Counted from the stretch's first letter, positions 1 through 10,070 are shown. The stretch: DNA of 64,000 bases from Candidatus Bathyarchaeota archaeon A05DMB-4 (GCA_019685575.1 JABFQO010000003.1:1-64000), one strand, 5' to 3'. Notes: generated by a model from the sequence alone, not told the origin. Made by a program: numbers and translations.

Positions 1-717
<717 letters not shown>

Positions 718-953
718 TTGCGATTATTTTTGAGTACAGCCTTTTTTGTTTGGCCTACTGTGCTGGAATTGTGGGTAAGCGCCAAGCCTATTTCTGACCT
801 AAACGGTCCTAGTGTGTTCAGGTCAACATGTTTGTCCCCGTAACCGGAGGTCACTTGCGTTTGCCGTCATCCAAGGGCGTCTTTTTGCGCCTTAAATCGT
901 CGGGTTGACGCCGCCGCCGGAAAGTTACGGGGCGTATGGTCTAATACGTTTGA

Positions 954-977
954 TTGGCGATGAGTAAATATCGCCAA
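954..977. repeat. perfect 8-bp inverted repeat at the predicted 5' end of the rRNA transcript
   Basis: TTGGCGAT (954-961) and ATCGCCAA (970-977) are perfect inverted copies separated by 8 bases. The rRNA TATA element lies at 1002-1012, so transcription would start near 980. The repeat would then form a hairpin at the extreme 5' end of the pre-rRNA, or act as an operator between the two divergent genes. Confidence 0.55.
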
Positions 978-1001
978 AAGATATCAGAGGCGGTTTTATG
1001 C

Positions 1002-1012
1002 GATATAAACGT
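1002..1012 (-). promoter_or_regulatory. TATA box of the rRNA promoter
   Basis: The minus strand reads CGTTTATATC here, a good archaeal TATA element. It lies about 285 bases upstream of the 16S 5' end, which leaves room for a processed leader. Called from sequence and position only. Confidence 0.45.
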
Positions 1013-1093
1013 TGCTGTGTCGGAAAATAGGTTTAAACAGTAAAAGCATAAAGTTTTAAGAATCTGTTTTGAATTGGTTTTGTTTGTTGGCGG

Positions 1094-2275
1094 TTGTGTA
1101 TGCGGAGAGTTTATGTTGATTATGCTGCGACTACGCCTGTTGACCCGCGGGTTTTTGAGGCTATGAAGCCGTTTTTCATGGAAAGTTTCGGTAATGCTTC
1201 TTCCGTGAATACGAGTGGCGTTACGGCAAGAAAGGCGATTGAAGAAGCGAGAGCGAAGATTGCTCAATTCATGAATGCCGACTCTCCAGAGGAACTCATT
1301 TTCACGGGAAGCGCCACGGAGTCGAATAATCTTGTGCTGAAGGGCTACGCCTTTAAGCATGGCAAAGCCAAAACGCACATCGCCGTTTCCACTATCGAGC
1401 ACGACTGCATACTCAACGCGGCAAAATGGCTGAAACAAATGGGTTACAAGGTGGACTTCATCCCGGTCGACCAGTACGGCTTAATAGACATGAATGTATT
1501 GGAAAGAGCCATAAAAGCAGGCGCCAACCTCGTCTCGGTTATCCATGGCAACAACGAAATCGGCACCATAGAACCCATACAAGAAATCTCAGAACTCTGC
1601 CACGAAAACAACGCCATATTCCACACAGACGCCGCACAGAGTTTCGGAAAAGTGCCAATCGACGTGAAAAGAATGGGCATCGACATGATGACCATAAACG
1701 CTCACAAGCTGTATGGACCGAAAGGCGTAGGCGCACTTTACATCAGAAAAGGCATAGAACTCGACCCGTTGCTCCACGGCGGGGGACACGAATTCGGCTT
1801 GAGGTCGAGCACCGAGAACGTACCGGGCATCGTTGGCTTTGCCAAGGCAGTGGAACTGCGCAAGGACGAGATGAAGCCAGAAGCAGGAAGGCTAACCCGA
1901 CTCAGAGATAAACTAATCAAAGGCACACTAGAAATTCCAGACTCCCACCTCAACGGACACCCAACCAAGCGGCTTCCGAACAACGCCAACTTCCGCTTCG
2001 CATACATCGAAGGCGAAGCCATAGTCCTCGGCTTAGACATGGAAGGCATCGAAGCCAGCTCAGGCTCAGCATGCGCCTCTAAGACAGAGTTGCCCAGTCA
2101 TGTGCTGTTAGCTATAGGGCTCAAGCCAGAAGAAGCGCGGGGAAGCCTAAGAATCTCGTTGGGCAAATACAACACGCCCGAAGACATCGACTACATCCTA
2201 CAAGTCTTACCAAAAGTCGTAGGCAGACTACGCGAGATGTCACCACTGTATACGAAAGCCAGCCAAAAACAGTAA
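1094..2275 (+). CDS. cysteine desulfurase (NifS/IscS family)
   Basis: PLP-dependent enzyme that takes sulfur from cysteine as a persulfide for Fe-S clusters or tRNA thiolation. The N-terminus YVDYAATTPVDPRV is typical of the family. The PLP lysine is in NAHKLYGPKGVG, and the sulfur-accepting cysteine is in the mobile loop SSGSACAS. At 393 residues it is close to the family norm. The frame opens with TTG at 1094, but ATG at 1100 gives a more usual start (MRRVYVDY). It is divergent from the 16S gene and no IscU scaffold is adjacent. A selenocysteine lyase of the same fold is possible, but the motif order fits NifS/IscS better. Confidence 0.93.
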   Translation: MCMRRVYVDYAATTPVDPRVFEAMKPFFMESFGNASSVNTSGVTARKAIEEARAKIAQFMNADSPEELIFTGSATESNNLVLKGYAFKHGKAKTHIAVSTIEHDCILNAAKWLKQMGYKVDFIPVDQYGLIDMNVLERAIKAGANLVSVIHGNNEIGTIEPIQEISELCHENNAIFHTDAAQSFGKVPIDVKRMGIDMMTINAHKLYGPKGVGALYIRKGIELDPLLHGGGHEFGLRSSTENVPGIVGFAKAVELRKDEMKPEAGRLTRLRDKLIKGTLEIPDSHLNGHPTKRLPNNANFRFAYIEGEAIVLGLDMEGIEASSGSACASKTELPSHVLLAIGLKPEEARGSLRISLGKYNTPEDIDYILQVLPKVVGRLREMSPLYTKASQKQ

Positions 2276-2288
2276 CCTTATAAAATAA
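2276..2288 (+). promoter_or_regulatory. TATA box upstream of the cupin gene
   Basis: CCTTATAAAATAA starts within the desulfurase stop region, about 45 bases before the cupin ATG at 2330. The spacing fits transcription starting near 2310 with a short leader. Confidence 0.5.
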
Positions 2289-2329
2289 TCCAGCCTATTT
2301 CGCCTGAACACAAACAAGGTGAAACAAAA

Positions 2330-2668
2330 ATGCCCTGCAAGATAGCACATTTTACCGAAGTTAAACAGGAAGACGCTGGCGAACCGGGCGTTAAGATAAG
2401 ATGGCTCATCAAAAAAGAGGATGGTGCGCCTAATTTTGCCATGCGCTATTTTGAACTTGAACCCAAAGCCAAATCACCTCATCATTCGCATGATTGGGAG
2501 CACGAAGTCTTCATCCTCGACGGCGAATGCACAGTGTTCTGCGAAGGCAAAGAAACCAAAACCACAAAAGGCTACGTCGTCTATATCCCGCCCAACGCAC
2601 TGCACCACTTCGAAAACACGGGCAAAAACCCCCTCCACTTCCTCTGCCTAGTCCCACACAAAAAATAA
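2330..2668 (+). CDS. single-domain cupin protein
   Basis: A 112-residue small cupin barrel. The metal-binding first motif is visible around PHHSHDWEHEVFILDGE (His, His, Glu) and the second around PPNALHHFENTG (His). Such proteins bind a metal and may be isomerases, sugar-binding sensors or have no catalytic role; the sequence does not say which. It has its own TATA box and stands alone. Confidence 0.85.
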   Translation: MPCKIAHFTEVKQEDAGEPGVKIRWLIKKEDGAPNFAMRYFELEPKAKSPHHSHDWEHEVFILDGECTVFCEGKETKTTKGYVVYIPPNALHHFENTGKNPLHFLCLVPHKK

Positions 2669-2706
2669 GCCAATTCATCCACCCGCAAAATAAACCTGAC
2701 GAAGAA

Positions 2707-2753
2707 CCTGCGTATTGAGAACTCAATTGGATCATACATGGAAGAAGACCTAA
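2707..2753 (+). repeat. degenerate copy of the dispersed 56-bp repeat
   Basis: The sequence GGATCATACATGGAAGAAG (2729-2747) and the bases on either side match the right half of the repeat at 44074-44129 with several substitutions. It lies in the gap between the cupin and the FAD dehydrogenase genes. Confidence 0.5.
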
Positions 2754-2779
2754 AACGCGCCAACACCGCAAATCATTAA

Positions 2780-2788
2780 GCATATAAG
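2780..2788 (+). promoter_or_regulatory. TATA box upstream of the FAD dehydrogenase
   Basis: GCATATAAG at about 40 bases before the ATG at 2821 is a good archaeal TATA element. Predicted transcription start is near 2808, giving a very short leader. Confidence 0.5.
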
Positions 2789-2820
2789 GCACTTGTGCTA
2801 TTCTGTTTTGGGCTTAAAAA

Positions 2821-4209
2821 ATGCCTACCAAATACGACGTAATAATCGTCGGCGCTGGTCCAGCCGGCATATTTTCAGCGCTCGAACTTGCGGAAAACAC
2901 CAAACTTAACATTTTGATGCTCGACAAAGGCTCAGACATCGACCAACGCAAGTGCTTATCAAGCCGTGGCTGGGGATGCACAAAATGCGTTCCATGCAAC
3001 GTTTTAAGCGGCTGGGGAGGAGCCGGCGCGTTCAGCGATGGCAAATTGACTCTTTCAACCGAGGTTGGCGGCTGGCTCACTGATTACGTCAGCCAAGAGA
3101 AGTTGGCAGAACTCATCGACTACGTCGACGGCATTTATCGAAAATTCGGCGCACCCAACAATCTCTACGGAATAGACGCGGACAAAATAGAAGAACTTGA
3201 ACATAAAGCGACGCTTGCGGGCTTGAAACTCGTGGAACAAAAAGTTCGCCACATGGGCACCGAAGTGTGTGCACAAACTCTACGGAAAATGCAGAAACAT
3301 CTGAATAACCACATCGAGTTCCGCGCAAGGACAGAAGTAAAAGGTTTAATCGTTAAAGACAAGACGATGGAAGGCGTAGAAACCGTTAACGGCGAACGAA
3401 TCTTCGGCAAATACGTAATTTTAGCACCCGGCCGAGTCGGCGCCGAATGGCTGAAAAGCGAAATGCAGGCTTTGGGCTTAAAGACTGTCAATAACCCAGT
3501 CGACATTGGCGTACGGGTTGAAGTTGACGCGTCGATTCTAGAACCTTTGACGAGTGTTCTTTACGAACCCAAACTTGTTTATTATAGTCGAAGTTTTGAC
3601 GACCACGTTAGAACCTTTTGCGTTGCGCCTTACGGCGAAGTAATCACTGAATCGTATGACGGTGTTTTAACCGTGAACGGCCAGAGCTACGCAGAACGCA
3701 AGACAAGGAACACTAATTTCGCGATACTTGTAAGCACACGTTTTACTGAACCATTTAAAGAACCAATAGCCTACGGTAAGTACATCGCGAGGCTTACAAA
3801 CCTTCTCAGCGGCGGCGTTATTGTTCAACGATTAGGCGATCTGCAGACTGGGCGACGAAGCACCGAAGAACGTATTGCGCGGTGCTTGACCGTGCCTACT
3901 TTGAAGAATGCGACGCCTGGAGATTTGAGTTTCGTCATTCCATACCGTTATTTAGCAGATATTCGCGAAATGCTCGAAGCGTTAGACAAGATTGCCCCCG
4001 GCGTTAATGGAAAGGACACGTTACTATATGGTGTCGAGGTAAAGTTTTACAGTAGCCGCGTGGAGCTAAGCGACTACTTAGAAACCAAGATCAGAAACTT
4101 GTTCACTATCGGCGACGGAGCAGGCATTACGCGAGGGTTGGTTCAAGCTTCCGCGTCAGGAATTATGACGGCGAGGCAGATCATAACGCGCGAGAAAAAA
4201 GCTAGTTAA
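2821..4209 (+). CDS. FAD-dependent dehydrogenase (COG2509-like)
   Basis: A 462-residue flavoprotein. The N-terminal dinucleotide-binding motif is VIIVGAGPAGIFSALELAE, followed by an acidic MLDKG strand end. A cysteine-rich stretch follows (RKCLSS, WGCTKCVPCN), then a GWGGAGAFSDGK loop. Near the C-terminus FTIGDGAGITRGLVQASASG is the second FAD contact typical of this family. The family is widespread in archaea and anaerobic bacteria, with no established substrate. The cluster of Cys residues near position 40-60 is shared by the family and might bind metal or act in disulfide chemistry; that is inference. Confidence 0.85.
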   Translation: MPTKYDVIIVGAGPAGIFSALELAENTKLNILMLDKGSDIDQRKCLSSRGWGCTKCVPCNVLSGWGGAGAFSDGKLTLSTEVGGWLTDYVSQEKLAELIDYVDGIYRKFGAPNNLYGIDADKIEELEHKATLAGLKLVEQKVRHMGTEVCAQTLRKMQKHLNNHIEFRARTEVKGLIVKDKTMEGVETVNGERIFGKYVILAPGRVGAEWLKSEMQALGLKTVNNPVDIGVRVEVDASILEPLTSVLYEPKLVYYSRSFDDHVRTFCVAPYGEVITESYDGVLTVNGQSYAERKTRNTNFAILVSTRFTEPFKEPIAYGKYIARLTNLLSGGVIVQRLGDLQTGRRSTEERIARCLTVPTLKNATPGDLSFVIPYRYLADIREMLEALDKIAPGVNGKDTLLYGVEVKFYSSRVELSDYLETKIRNLFTIGDGAGITRGLVQASASGIMTARQIITREKKAS

Positions 4210-4300
4210 AGAGGCTTGGGCTTCCGTTCTTTCTTAAGCGCCGTTTCTTGGATGATCTGAAATTGTTAGAGAACAGCGGGCTTTTGTTTAACAGTGAAGG

Positions 4301-4307
4301 TTTTTTT
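4301..4307 (+). terminator. poly-T terminator
   Basis: A run of seven T residues about 90 bases after the FAD dehydrogenase stop codon, in the convergent gap with pyrB. Oligo-T alone is enough to terminate archaeal RNA polymerase. Confidence 0.45.
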
Positions 4308-4323
4308 ATATTCAGTTTCTTGT

Positions 4324-5292
<969 letters not shown>

Positions 5293-5331
5293 TTACTTCA
5301 ACAAAAAACACAGAGAAAGAAGGAGGAAAAC

Positions 5332-5799
5332 ATGCCAAAGAAAACGCTCTACGTGGCAAAGATCCGAAATGGCACAGTCATCGACCACATCACCGCTGGT
5401 CACGCAATGGATGTGGCAAAAATTCTCGGGATTGCGGGCAGAACCAACGGAGGCATCGTAACAATCGCAATGAACGTTGCAAGCAAAAAACTGGGCAAGA
5501 AAGACATGGTGAAAATCGAAGGCAGAGAACTTAACCCTGATGAAGTAGACAAAATCGCGTTACTGGCACCCCACGCATCGATAAATATCATACGTAATTA
5601 TGAAGTTATTGAAAAGAAGGAAGTCAAACTTCCAAGAGTTTTAAAGGGCATAATAAAGTGTGCCAACCCAGCATGCATTTCAAACAGTGATGAACCAGTG
5701 CAACCCAAATTTTATGTGGAAAGTGAGGAGCCACTAAGCGTAAAATGTCACTACTGCGGCTACATAATGGAAAAACAAGATATACTAAAGCAATTCTAA
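5332..5799 (+). CDS. pyrI: aspartate carbamoyltransferase, regulatory chain
   Basis: Partner of PyrB in the dodecameric enzyme; binds nucleotide effectors in its N-terminal domain and zinc in its C-terminal domain. The zinc site is visible as C-x4-C in KCANPACIS and C-x2-C in KCHYCG near the C-terminus. 155 residues, normal for the family. The ATG is preceded by AGGAGGAAAAC, a strong ribosome-binding site. It is transcribed away from pyrB. Confidence 0.96.
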   Translation: MPKKTLYVAKIRNGTVIDHITAGHAMDVAKILGIAGRTNGGIVTIAMNVASKKLGKKDMVKIEGRELNPDEVDKIALLAPHASINIIRNYEVIEKKEVKLPRVLKGIIKCANPACISNSDEPVQPKFYVESEEPLSVKCHYCGYIMEKQDILKQF

Positions 5800-5810
5800 G
5801 CCACACGCGT

Positions 5811-6098
5811 CTATTCCGCGATTTCCTTGTAAACTATATCGTTCTCTCTCACACGGTCACTTACTTTTAAACCGATGCTTTGGCCTTTTGTGGCTTTTTC
5901 TACGTTCTTGTGTTCTATCTGCATCGAATCAACTGTCTGTTCAACGTTTGTCGATGGCCCCTTGATCAAGATTTTGTCCCCCACACTTAACGCATCTGAC
6001 AACTCCACGATGGCAACGCTAATTTTTGTGAAAAAATGGGTTACTTTACCAACTTCTTTCAATTCTTTTCCGCTCAACCCTTCTCTCACCTCAAACAA
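5811..6098 (-). CDS. EF-Tu domain 2-like small translation factor-like protein
   Basis: A beta-barrel protein of about 90 residues. GKVTHFFTKISVAIVELSD followed by GDKILIKG resembles domain 2 of translational GTPases, without a GTPase domain. Such stand-alone barrels are common in archaea and have no fixed role. The frame opens with TTG at 6098, but TTG at 6077 has GAGGTGA placed about 8 bases upstream and is the likelier start (88 residues). It lies in a minus-strand group with NAC and the PUA protein. Confidence 0.75.
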   Translation of the reverse strand: MFEVREGLSGKELKEVGKVTHFFTKISVAIVELSDALSVGDKILIKGPSTNVEQTVDSMQIEHKNVEKATKGQSIGLKVSDRVRENDIVYKEIAE

Positions 6099-6155
6099 GC
6101 CTAACTATCAAGCCAAGAACTAAATATAACTTACCATAACTGCATGGCCCGCTTG

Positions 6156-6509
6156 CTATTTTCCCTGAAGCAGAAGAATAGCCTTCGCCAAGTCACCACC
6201 GCTTTCTTCCAAGGCTTTTTTCGCTTCTTCAAAACTTTTACCAGTTTGACCCGCAACAAGTTGAATGTCCTCCTCGGGTATGCTCAACTTCTTCTCAACC
6301 GCAACTGCTTTCTCCGTCACTCGCCCACCGAGAACTTGATACATTTTTTGTCCTTGCATGTTGAGAATGGCGACTTCTGGTTCGTCTATGATGATTTCTT
6401 TGGTAGCAGTTTTCACTATCACCTGGGTAACTTCTGGAATAGAATCCATGCTCATACCCATACGTTGCATCATTCTGCGTGCTTCACGCGGATTAACACG
6501 CCGCAACAT
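6156..6509 (-). CDS. nac: nascent polypeptide-associated complex protein
   Basis: Archaeal NAC, a homodimeric chaperone at the ribosome exit tunnel. The N-terminal MLRRVNPREARRMMQRMG is typical, the NAC beta-barrel follows, and the C-terminus is a UBA-like domain (IQLVAGQTGKSFEEAKKAL). 117 residues, full length. Confidence 0.95.
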   Translation of the reverse strand: MLRRVNPREARRMMQRMGMSMDSIPEVTQVIVKTATKEIIIDEPEVAILNMQGQKMYQVLGGRVTEKAVAVEKKLSIPEEDIQLVAGQTGKSFEEAKKALEESGGDLAKAILLLQGK

Positions 6510-6547
6510 TCATCACTCCAATCACTAATTATTCGTCGTTTCTCCTT

Positions 6548-7060
6548 CTAAACTTTCTCTGCTCCCTGGTTGACACCCCTACGCACGCGTACGGCTACTC
6601 CATGCTTAAAAGCTTTCATCTCCTCTCCCGACAAAGCCGCTCTGCCTATAGCTAAAACTTTGCCGTCCTCATCCAATACTATTACTTCTTCTTTGGGACG
6701 AATATCATAGTCGATGTCGATCACATGCTTAGCAAAAACATTTTTCCCCATTTCAATAAACTTGGCGACATCTTTCTGTACTTTAACCCATTGACGTAAA
6801 GGCTTTACGTTTGCCACGATGCGTTGTGCGCCCCTGAGAGTTAAGGAAAACATACCATCATTAGGTCGTAACGTGGCAAGAAGGACGCCATCTAAAAAAA
6901 CATGTCGGATCCTGTTTGTCTGTTTAGAAAAACAGATTTCTACATCATCAGGAAACAGCACATCGCCAACTCCTCTGCCAAACTGGTAATCAGCAGTTTT
7001 TCTGATTCGCAGCAACGCCTCATCATTGTTCAATATTTTCAACTCTCCTCTATTCGACAA
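6548..7060 (-). CDS. PUA-domain RNA-binding protein
   Basis: 170 residues. The C-terminal half, from about residue 85, is a PUA domain (VFAKHVIDIDYDIRPKEEV, then IGRAALSGEEM and a basic tail). The N-terminal half resembles the domain that precedes PUA in archaeosine transglycosylase-like proteins. Likely an RNA-binding protein acting on tRNA or rRNA. The frame starts with TTG at 7060; TTG nine codons further in, with GAGGAGAG before it, is an alternative. Divergent from the MBF1 gene. Confidence 0.75.
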   Translation of the reverse strand: MSNRGELKILNNDEALLRIRKTADYQFGRGVGDVLFPDDVEICFSKQTNRIRHVFLDGVLLATLRPNDGMFSLTLRGAQRIVANVKPLRQWVKVQKDVAKFIEMGKNVFAKHVIDIDYDIRPKEEVIVLDEDGKVLAIGRAALSGEEMKAFKHGVAVRVRRGVNQGAEKV

Positions 7061-7081
7061 CTATAAAGAACCGAAACGCAA

Positions 7082-7089
7082 TTTAAATA
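7082..7089 (+). promoter_or_regulatory. TATA box of the MBF1-hflX genes
   Basis: TTTAAATA lies 28-35 bases before the first in-frame start codons of the MBF1 gene, so the transcript would have little or no leader. Confidence 0.5.
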
Positions 7090-7107
7090 CAGTTCACTCA
7101 CGAAGAT

Positions 7108-7638
7108 GTGACCAACATGCAATGCGAAGTATGCGGACGCAAAATAATCGGCAAACAATACACAGCCATAATCGAGGGCGCAAAAATGCTCGTCTGTAGC
7201 GAATGTGCCCATTATGGAACACGATTCTGGGAAGCTGAAACTGAAAGATCAAGCCCCAAAAATTTACCTCTGCCTTCTCCAAAACCAAAAACGATGTCTA
7301 AAACTGGGCCACTCCCAAAGTCAACAGAAGAAACGCTTGAATTGATTGGAGACTACCCAAAAAGAGTTCGGCAAGCAAGAGAAAAACTCGGTTTATCTCA
7401 CGAAGACTTGGGCAAAAAAATTAACGAAAAAGTTTCACTTCTCAAAAAAATTGAAACAGGAAAAATGAAGCCTACTCAACGACTTGCAGAAAAACTCGAG
7501 CGTACTTTGAAAATTAAACTTTTCGCACCGCTCACAGAACCTAAACTTCCACAAAAAGCCCTTGCTATAGCGAGGCAAAAACAGGAAATCACGTTAGGCG
7601 ACCTGATAAAAACCAAGGAAAAGCCGGAGGAAAAATAA
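7108..7638 (+). CDS. multiprotein bridging factor 1-like transcription factor
   Basis: Archaeal MBF1 family. An N-terminal zinc ribbon is visible (MQCEVCGRKI and VCSECAHYG), then a linker rich in Pro and Lys, then a helix-turn-helix of the Cro/C1 type (RQAREKLGLSHEDLGKKIN, then LLKKIETGKMKP). The first possible start is GTG 7108, but ATG 7117 directly before the ribbon is more likely. Its TAA stop at 7636 lies in the same frame as the HflX sequence that follows after a few bases. Confidence 0.9.
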   Translation: MTNMQCEVCGRKIIGKQYTAIIEGAKMLVCSECAHYGTRFWEAETERSSPKNLPLPSPKPKTMSKTGPLPKSTEETLELIGDYPKRVRQAREKLGLSHEDLGKKINEKVSLLKKIETGKMKPTQRLAEKLERTLKIKLFAPLTEPKLPQKALAIARQKQEITLGDLIKTKEKPEEK

Positions 7639-7641
7639 GAC

Positions 7642-8907
7642 ACGAAAGCCGTCATTGTCCAACGTCGCCTCCAACAAGAACGCCCAAGCCTCGACGAACT
7701 AGAAAGCCTAGCTCAATCCGCTGGATACACAGTTGTCGGGAGACTTGAACAAATAAGAAAACCCGACCCAAATTACCACATCGGAAGCGGCAAAGTTGAA
7801 GAATTAAAGGAACTAGTGTCTAAAACAGGCGCCGAAAAAATAATCTTTGACAACGACCTAAAACCCGTCCAAGCTTACAATCTTGCCAAAGCAACAGGAA
7901 TCGAAGCAATAGACCGTTTCCAGCTTATCCTGGAAATTTTTGCAAAAAGGGCTTCAACAAAGGAAGCAAAATTACAAATCCAACTGGCCAGACAAAAATA
8001 TGAGCTTGCACACGCGAAGGAAAAAGTGAAACTGGCGAAGATTGAAGAGCAACCTGGTTTCATGGGGCTGGGAGCGTACGAGGTAGATGTCTATCATGAA
8101 GCCGTGAAGCGTCAACTTCACACAATACAAAATAAGCTTAAAAAAATAGGGAAAGAACGGAGCTTGCATCGTTCAAGAAGGGTTGAATTAGGTTTTTCGT
8201 CAATTTCCTTGGCAGGCTACACGAACGCAGGCAAAAGCTCTCTCTTTAACACACTCGCTGAAGAAACCGCACGAGTCGGGCTAGAACTGTTTACGACGCT
8301 CTCTACAACGACCCGTATAATAGATTTATTTGGAAAAAAAGCATTGTTAACTGACACTGTTGGTTTTATAGACCGCCTTCCAATAACTCTAATCGAAGCG
8401 TTTCACTCTACACTCGAAGAAACCATCTTCTCTGATTTGATACTTCTAGTAATTGACTTGAGCGAATCTGAAGACGAGATTGAAAGAAAACTCTCATGCA
8501 GCTTGGACACGATTGAGAAGATAGGAGCATCCGGGATTCCCATGGTCACGGCGCTTAACAAGATCGATTTACTTTCAAAAGAGGAAGTCGAACAGAAGGC
8601 GGAGATGTTGAAATACATTGCACCGAATATTGTGCCGCTTTCTGCATTACAGAAAACTAACATAAACCGCCTCAAAGTTGAACTAACGAATTTCTTGAAA
8701 CAGTATATCCAAACAGCGTTCACGCTTCCCGTAACAGACGATTCATTGTCTTTCATTTCATGGCTTTTTTCTCGTGCAAACGTGCAAAAGGTGAACTACG
8801 AAGGCGATAGTGCAACAGTGATTTTCGAAGCTGTTCCCGACTTCGCCGACATGGTGAGGGGACGAGTGGAGAAACTTAACGGAAAGTTCGTTGTCTTAAA
8901 TCAATAG
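7642..8907 (+). CDS. hflX: GTPase HflX, with a non-standard start codon
   Basis: Ribosome-associated GTPase of the Obg-HflX group. The G domain shows the P-loop GYTNAGKSSLFN, switch sequence TLSTTTR, DTVGFIDRLP (G3) and NKIDLL (G4). The HflX N-terminal domain is complete only if reading begins well before the first standard start (GTG 7816): the frame from 7642 encodes KAVIVQRRLQQ, then HIGSGKVEELK, the hallmark of the family. No ATG, GTG or TTG lies between the MBF1 stop (7636-7638) and that sequence. ACG at 7642, with GGAGG at 7626-7630 before it, sits exactly where ATG is expected. Length from there is 421 residues, normal for HflX. Confidence 0.85.
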   Translation, partial: TKAVIVQRRLQQERPSLDELESLAQSAGYTVVGRLEQIRKPDPNYHIGSGKVEELKELVSKTGAEKIIFDNDLKPVQAYNLAKATGIEAIDRFQLILEIFAKRASTKEAKLQIQLARQKYELAHAKEKVKLAKIEEQPGFMGLGAYEVDVYHEAVKRQLHTIQNKLKKIGKERSLHRSRRVELGFSSISLAGYTNAGKSSLFNTLAEETARVGLELFTTLSTTTRIIDLFGKKALLTDTVGFIDRLPITLIEAFHSTLEETIFSDLILLVIDLSESEDEIERKLSCSLDTIEKIGASGIPMVTALNKIDLLSKEEVEQKAEMLKYIAPNIVPLSALQKTNINRLKVELTNFLKQYIQTAFTLPVTDDSLSFISWLFSRANVQKVNYEGDSATVIFEAVPDFADMVRGRVEKLNGKFVVLNQ

Positions 8908-8924
8908 GCATAAGAGGCGGTTGA

Positions 8925-9467
8925 ATGCAAAAAGTGGCAGTGTTAAGGTGGGGACATCGGGCTTTTAGAGATGAACGTCTCACCACACATCTTGTACTTG
9001 CAGCGCGCGCTTTTGGTGCCTCTGAATTTTTCTTGGCAGACGTTGAGGATGAGAAAATTAAGACGACAATAGAGAGGGCTGTGCAACAATGGGGTGGACC
9101 ATTCGCTTTCAAGATGGGAATCCCTTGGCGAGAAATTGTTAAAGATTGGAAAGCCAAAGACGGAACGGTTATTCATTTAACTATGTATGGAGAGAACATT
9201 CAAACCAGCGACGTCTTACAGAGAATAAAAACAACAAGAAAAGACGTGCTGGTGATTGTGGGAAGCCAAAAAGTTCCGAGTGAATTTTACAAAATTTCAG
9301 ATTTCAACGTTGCCATAGGAAACCAGCCCCACTCAGAATGCTCTAGTCTGGCCGTGTTTCTCGATAGGTTTTTTGAAGGCAAAGGATTAGAGAAGGAATT
9401 TAAGAATTGGAGGATTAAATTAACCCCCGACCCCCATGGGAAACACGTGATAAAGCGCGATGTTTAG
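8925..9467 (+). CDS. tRNA (cytidine-56-2'-O)-methyltransferase aTrm56
   Basis: Archaea-specific SPOUT methyltransferase that methylates the ribose of C56 in the T loop of tRNA. The opening VAVLRWGHRAFRDERLTTH is diagnostic of the family, and LHLTMYGENI-like sequence (HLTMYGENIQ) and VIVGSQKVPSEFY belong to the knotted SAM-binding fold. 180 residues, normal length. It starts 17 bases after hflX and is probably cotranscribed. Confidence 0.9.
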   Translation: MQKVAVLRWGHRAFRDERLTTHLVLAARAFGASEFFLADVEDEKIKTTIERAVQQWGGPFAFKMGIPWREIVKDWKAKDGTVIHLTMYGENIQTSDVLQRIKTTRKDVLVIVGSQKVPSEFYKISDFNVAIGNQPHSECSSLAVFLDRFFEGKGLEKEFKNWRIKLTPDPHGKHVIKRDV

Positions 9468-9502
9468 CCGGAATCCAGAGTGAACTTTAAGTTTTCCAAT
9501 AC

Positions 9503-9515
9503 AGATATATATTAT
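9503..9515 (+). promoter_or_regulatory. TATA box of the TFE operon
   Basis: AGATATATATTAT lies about 45 bases upstream of the tfe start, in the 90-base gap after aTrm56. Confidence 0.45.
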
Positions 9516-9557
9516 GTGAGGGCTAAGAGTAGCGTTTTGTAAAAAGAGGCTCGTTGG

Positions 9558-10070
9558 ATGTTGACGTTCGTTGACGAAGAAACACTACGCAAAGTTGCAG
9601 AAGTCGTAGGAAGCGAAGACGCAATTAAAGTTATAGAAATCCTAAAGGACTCCAACGAAATCACAGACGACGAAATCGCCAACAAAACTGAAATACGCCT
9701 AAACACTGTCAGAAAGATCCTATACAAACTTTATGACCATTCTCTTGTTTCTTTAAGAAGATCACGAGACGAAAACACAGGCTGGTTCATTTTTCACTGG
9801 AAACTCCAACCAGACCAACTTGAAGGCTTCATCCTAAACCAGAAACGCCGCGTCCTCGAAAAGTTACAAACTAGGCTCAATTATGAGAAAAGCCACGATT
9901 TCTATTACTGCCACACGCCCGGTTGTAAGCGGGTGCCTTTCGAAGAAGCCATGGAACTCGTTTTCCGCTGCCCAACATGCACCAAGCCCTTAATGCATTT
10001 TGACAACAGCAAAATTATAGAAATTCTAAACAAAAAAGTTGAACAGCTAAGGAAGGAACTGGGTGAGTGA
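9558..10070 (+). CDS. tfe: transcription factor E, alpha subunit
   Basis: Archaeal TFIIE-alpha homologue that helps open promoter DNA with RNA polymerase. An extended winged helix spans about residues 10-100 (AIKVIEILKDSNEITDDEI, then RLNTVRKILYKLYDHSLV). The C-terminal zinc ribbon has four cysteines: FYYCHTPGCKR and VFRCPTCTKPL. 170 residues, standard. Its stop overlaps the following HD gene by 8 bases. Confidence 0.95.
   Translation: MLTFVDEETLRKVAEVVGSEDAIKVIEILKDSNEITDDEIANKTEIRLNTVRKILYKLYDHSLVSLRRSRDENTGWFIFHWKLQPDQLEGFILNQKRRVLEKLQTRLNYEKSHDFYYCHTPGCKRVPFEEAMELVFRCPTCTKPLMHFDNSKIIEILNKKVEQLRKELGE

Larger units (their letters stand above)
718..1093. other. pre-rRNA leader and divergent promoter region
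   Basis: This 376-base gap separates the 16S gene (minus) from the cysteine desulfurase (plus). It holds the rRNA leader, a TATA-like element and an 8-bp inverted repeat (listed separately). A weaker inverted repeat, TGACCT at 795-800 and AGGTCA at 820-825, lies in the leader and could form a hairpin in the precursor. I see no credible protein gene here. Confidence 0.6.

Noticed and set aside
941-1438. 165-codon minus-strand frame across the rRNA leader and cysteine desulfurase start
   Set aside because: Overlaps a well-supported gene and the rRNA promoter; composition is that of a shadow.
7108-8907. MBF1-HflX fusion through a recoded TAA
   Set aside because: Kept only as an alternative; a ribosome-binding site before ACG 7642 and normal HflX length favour a separate protein.
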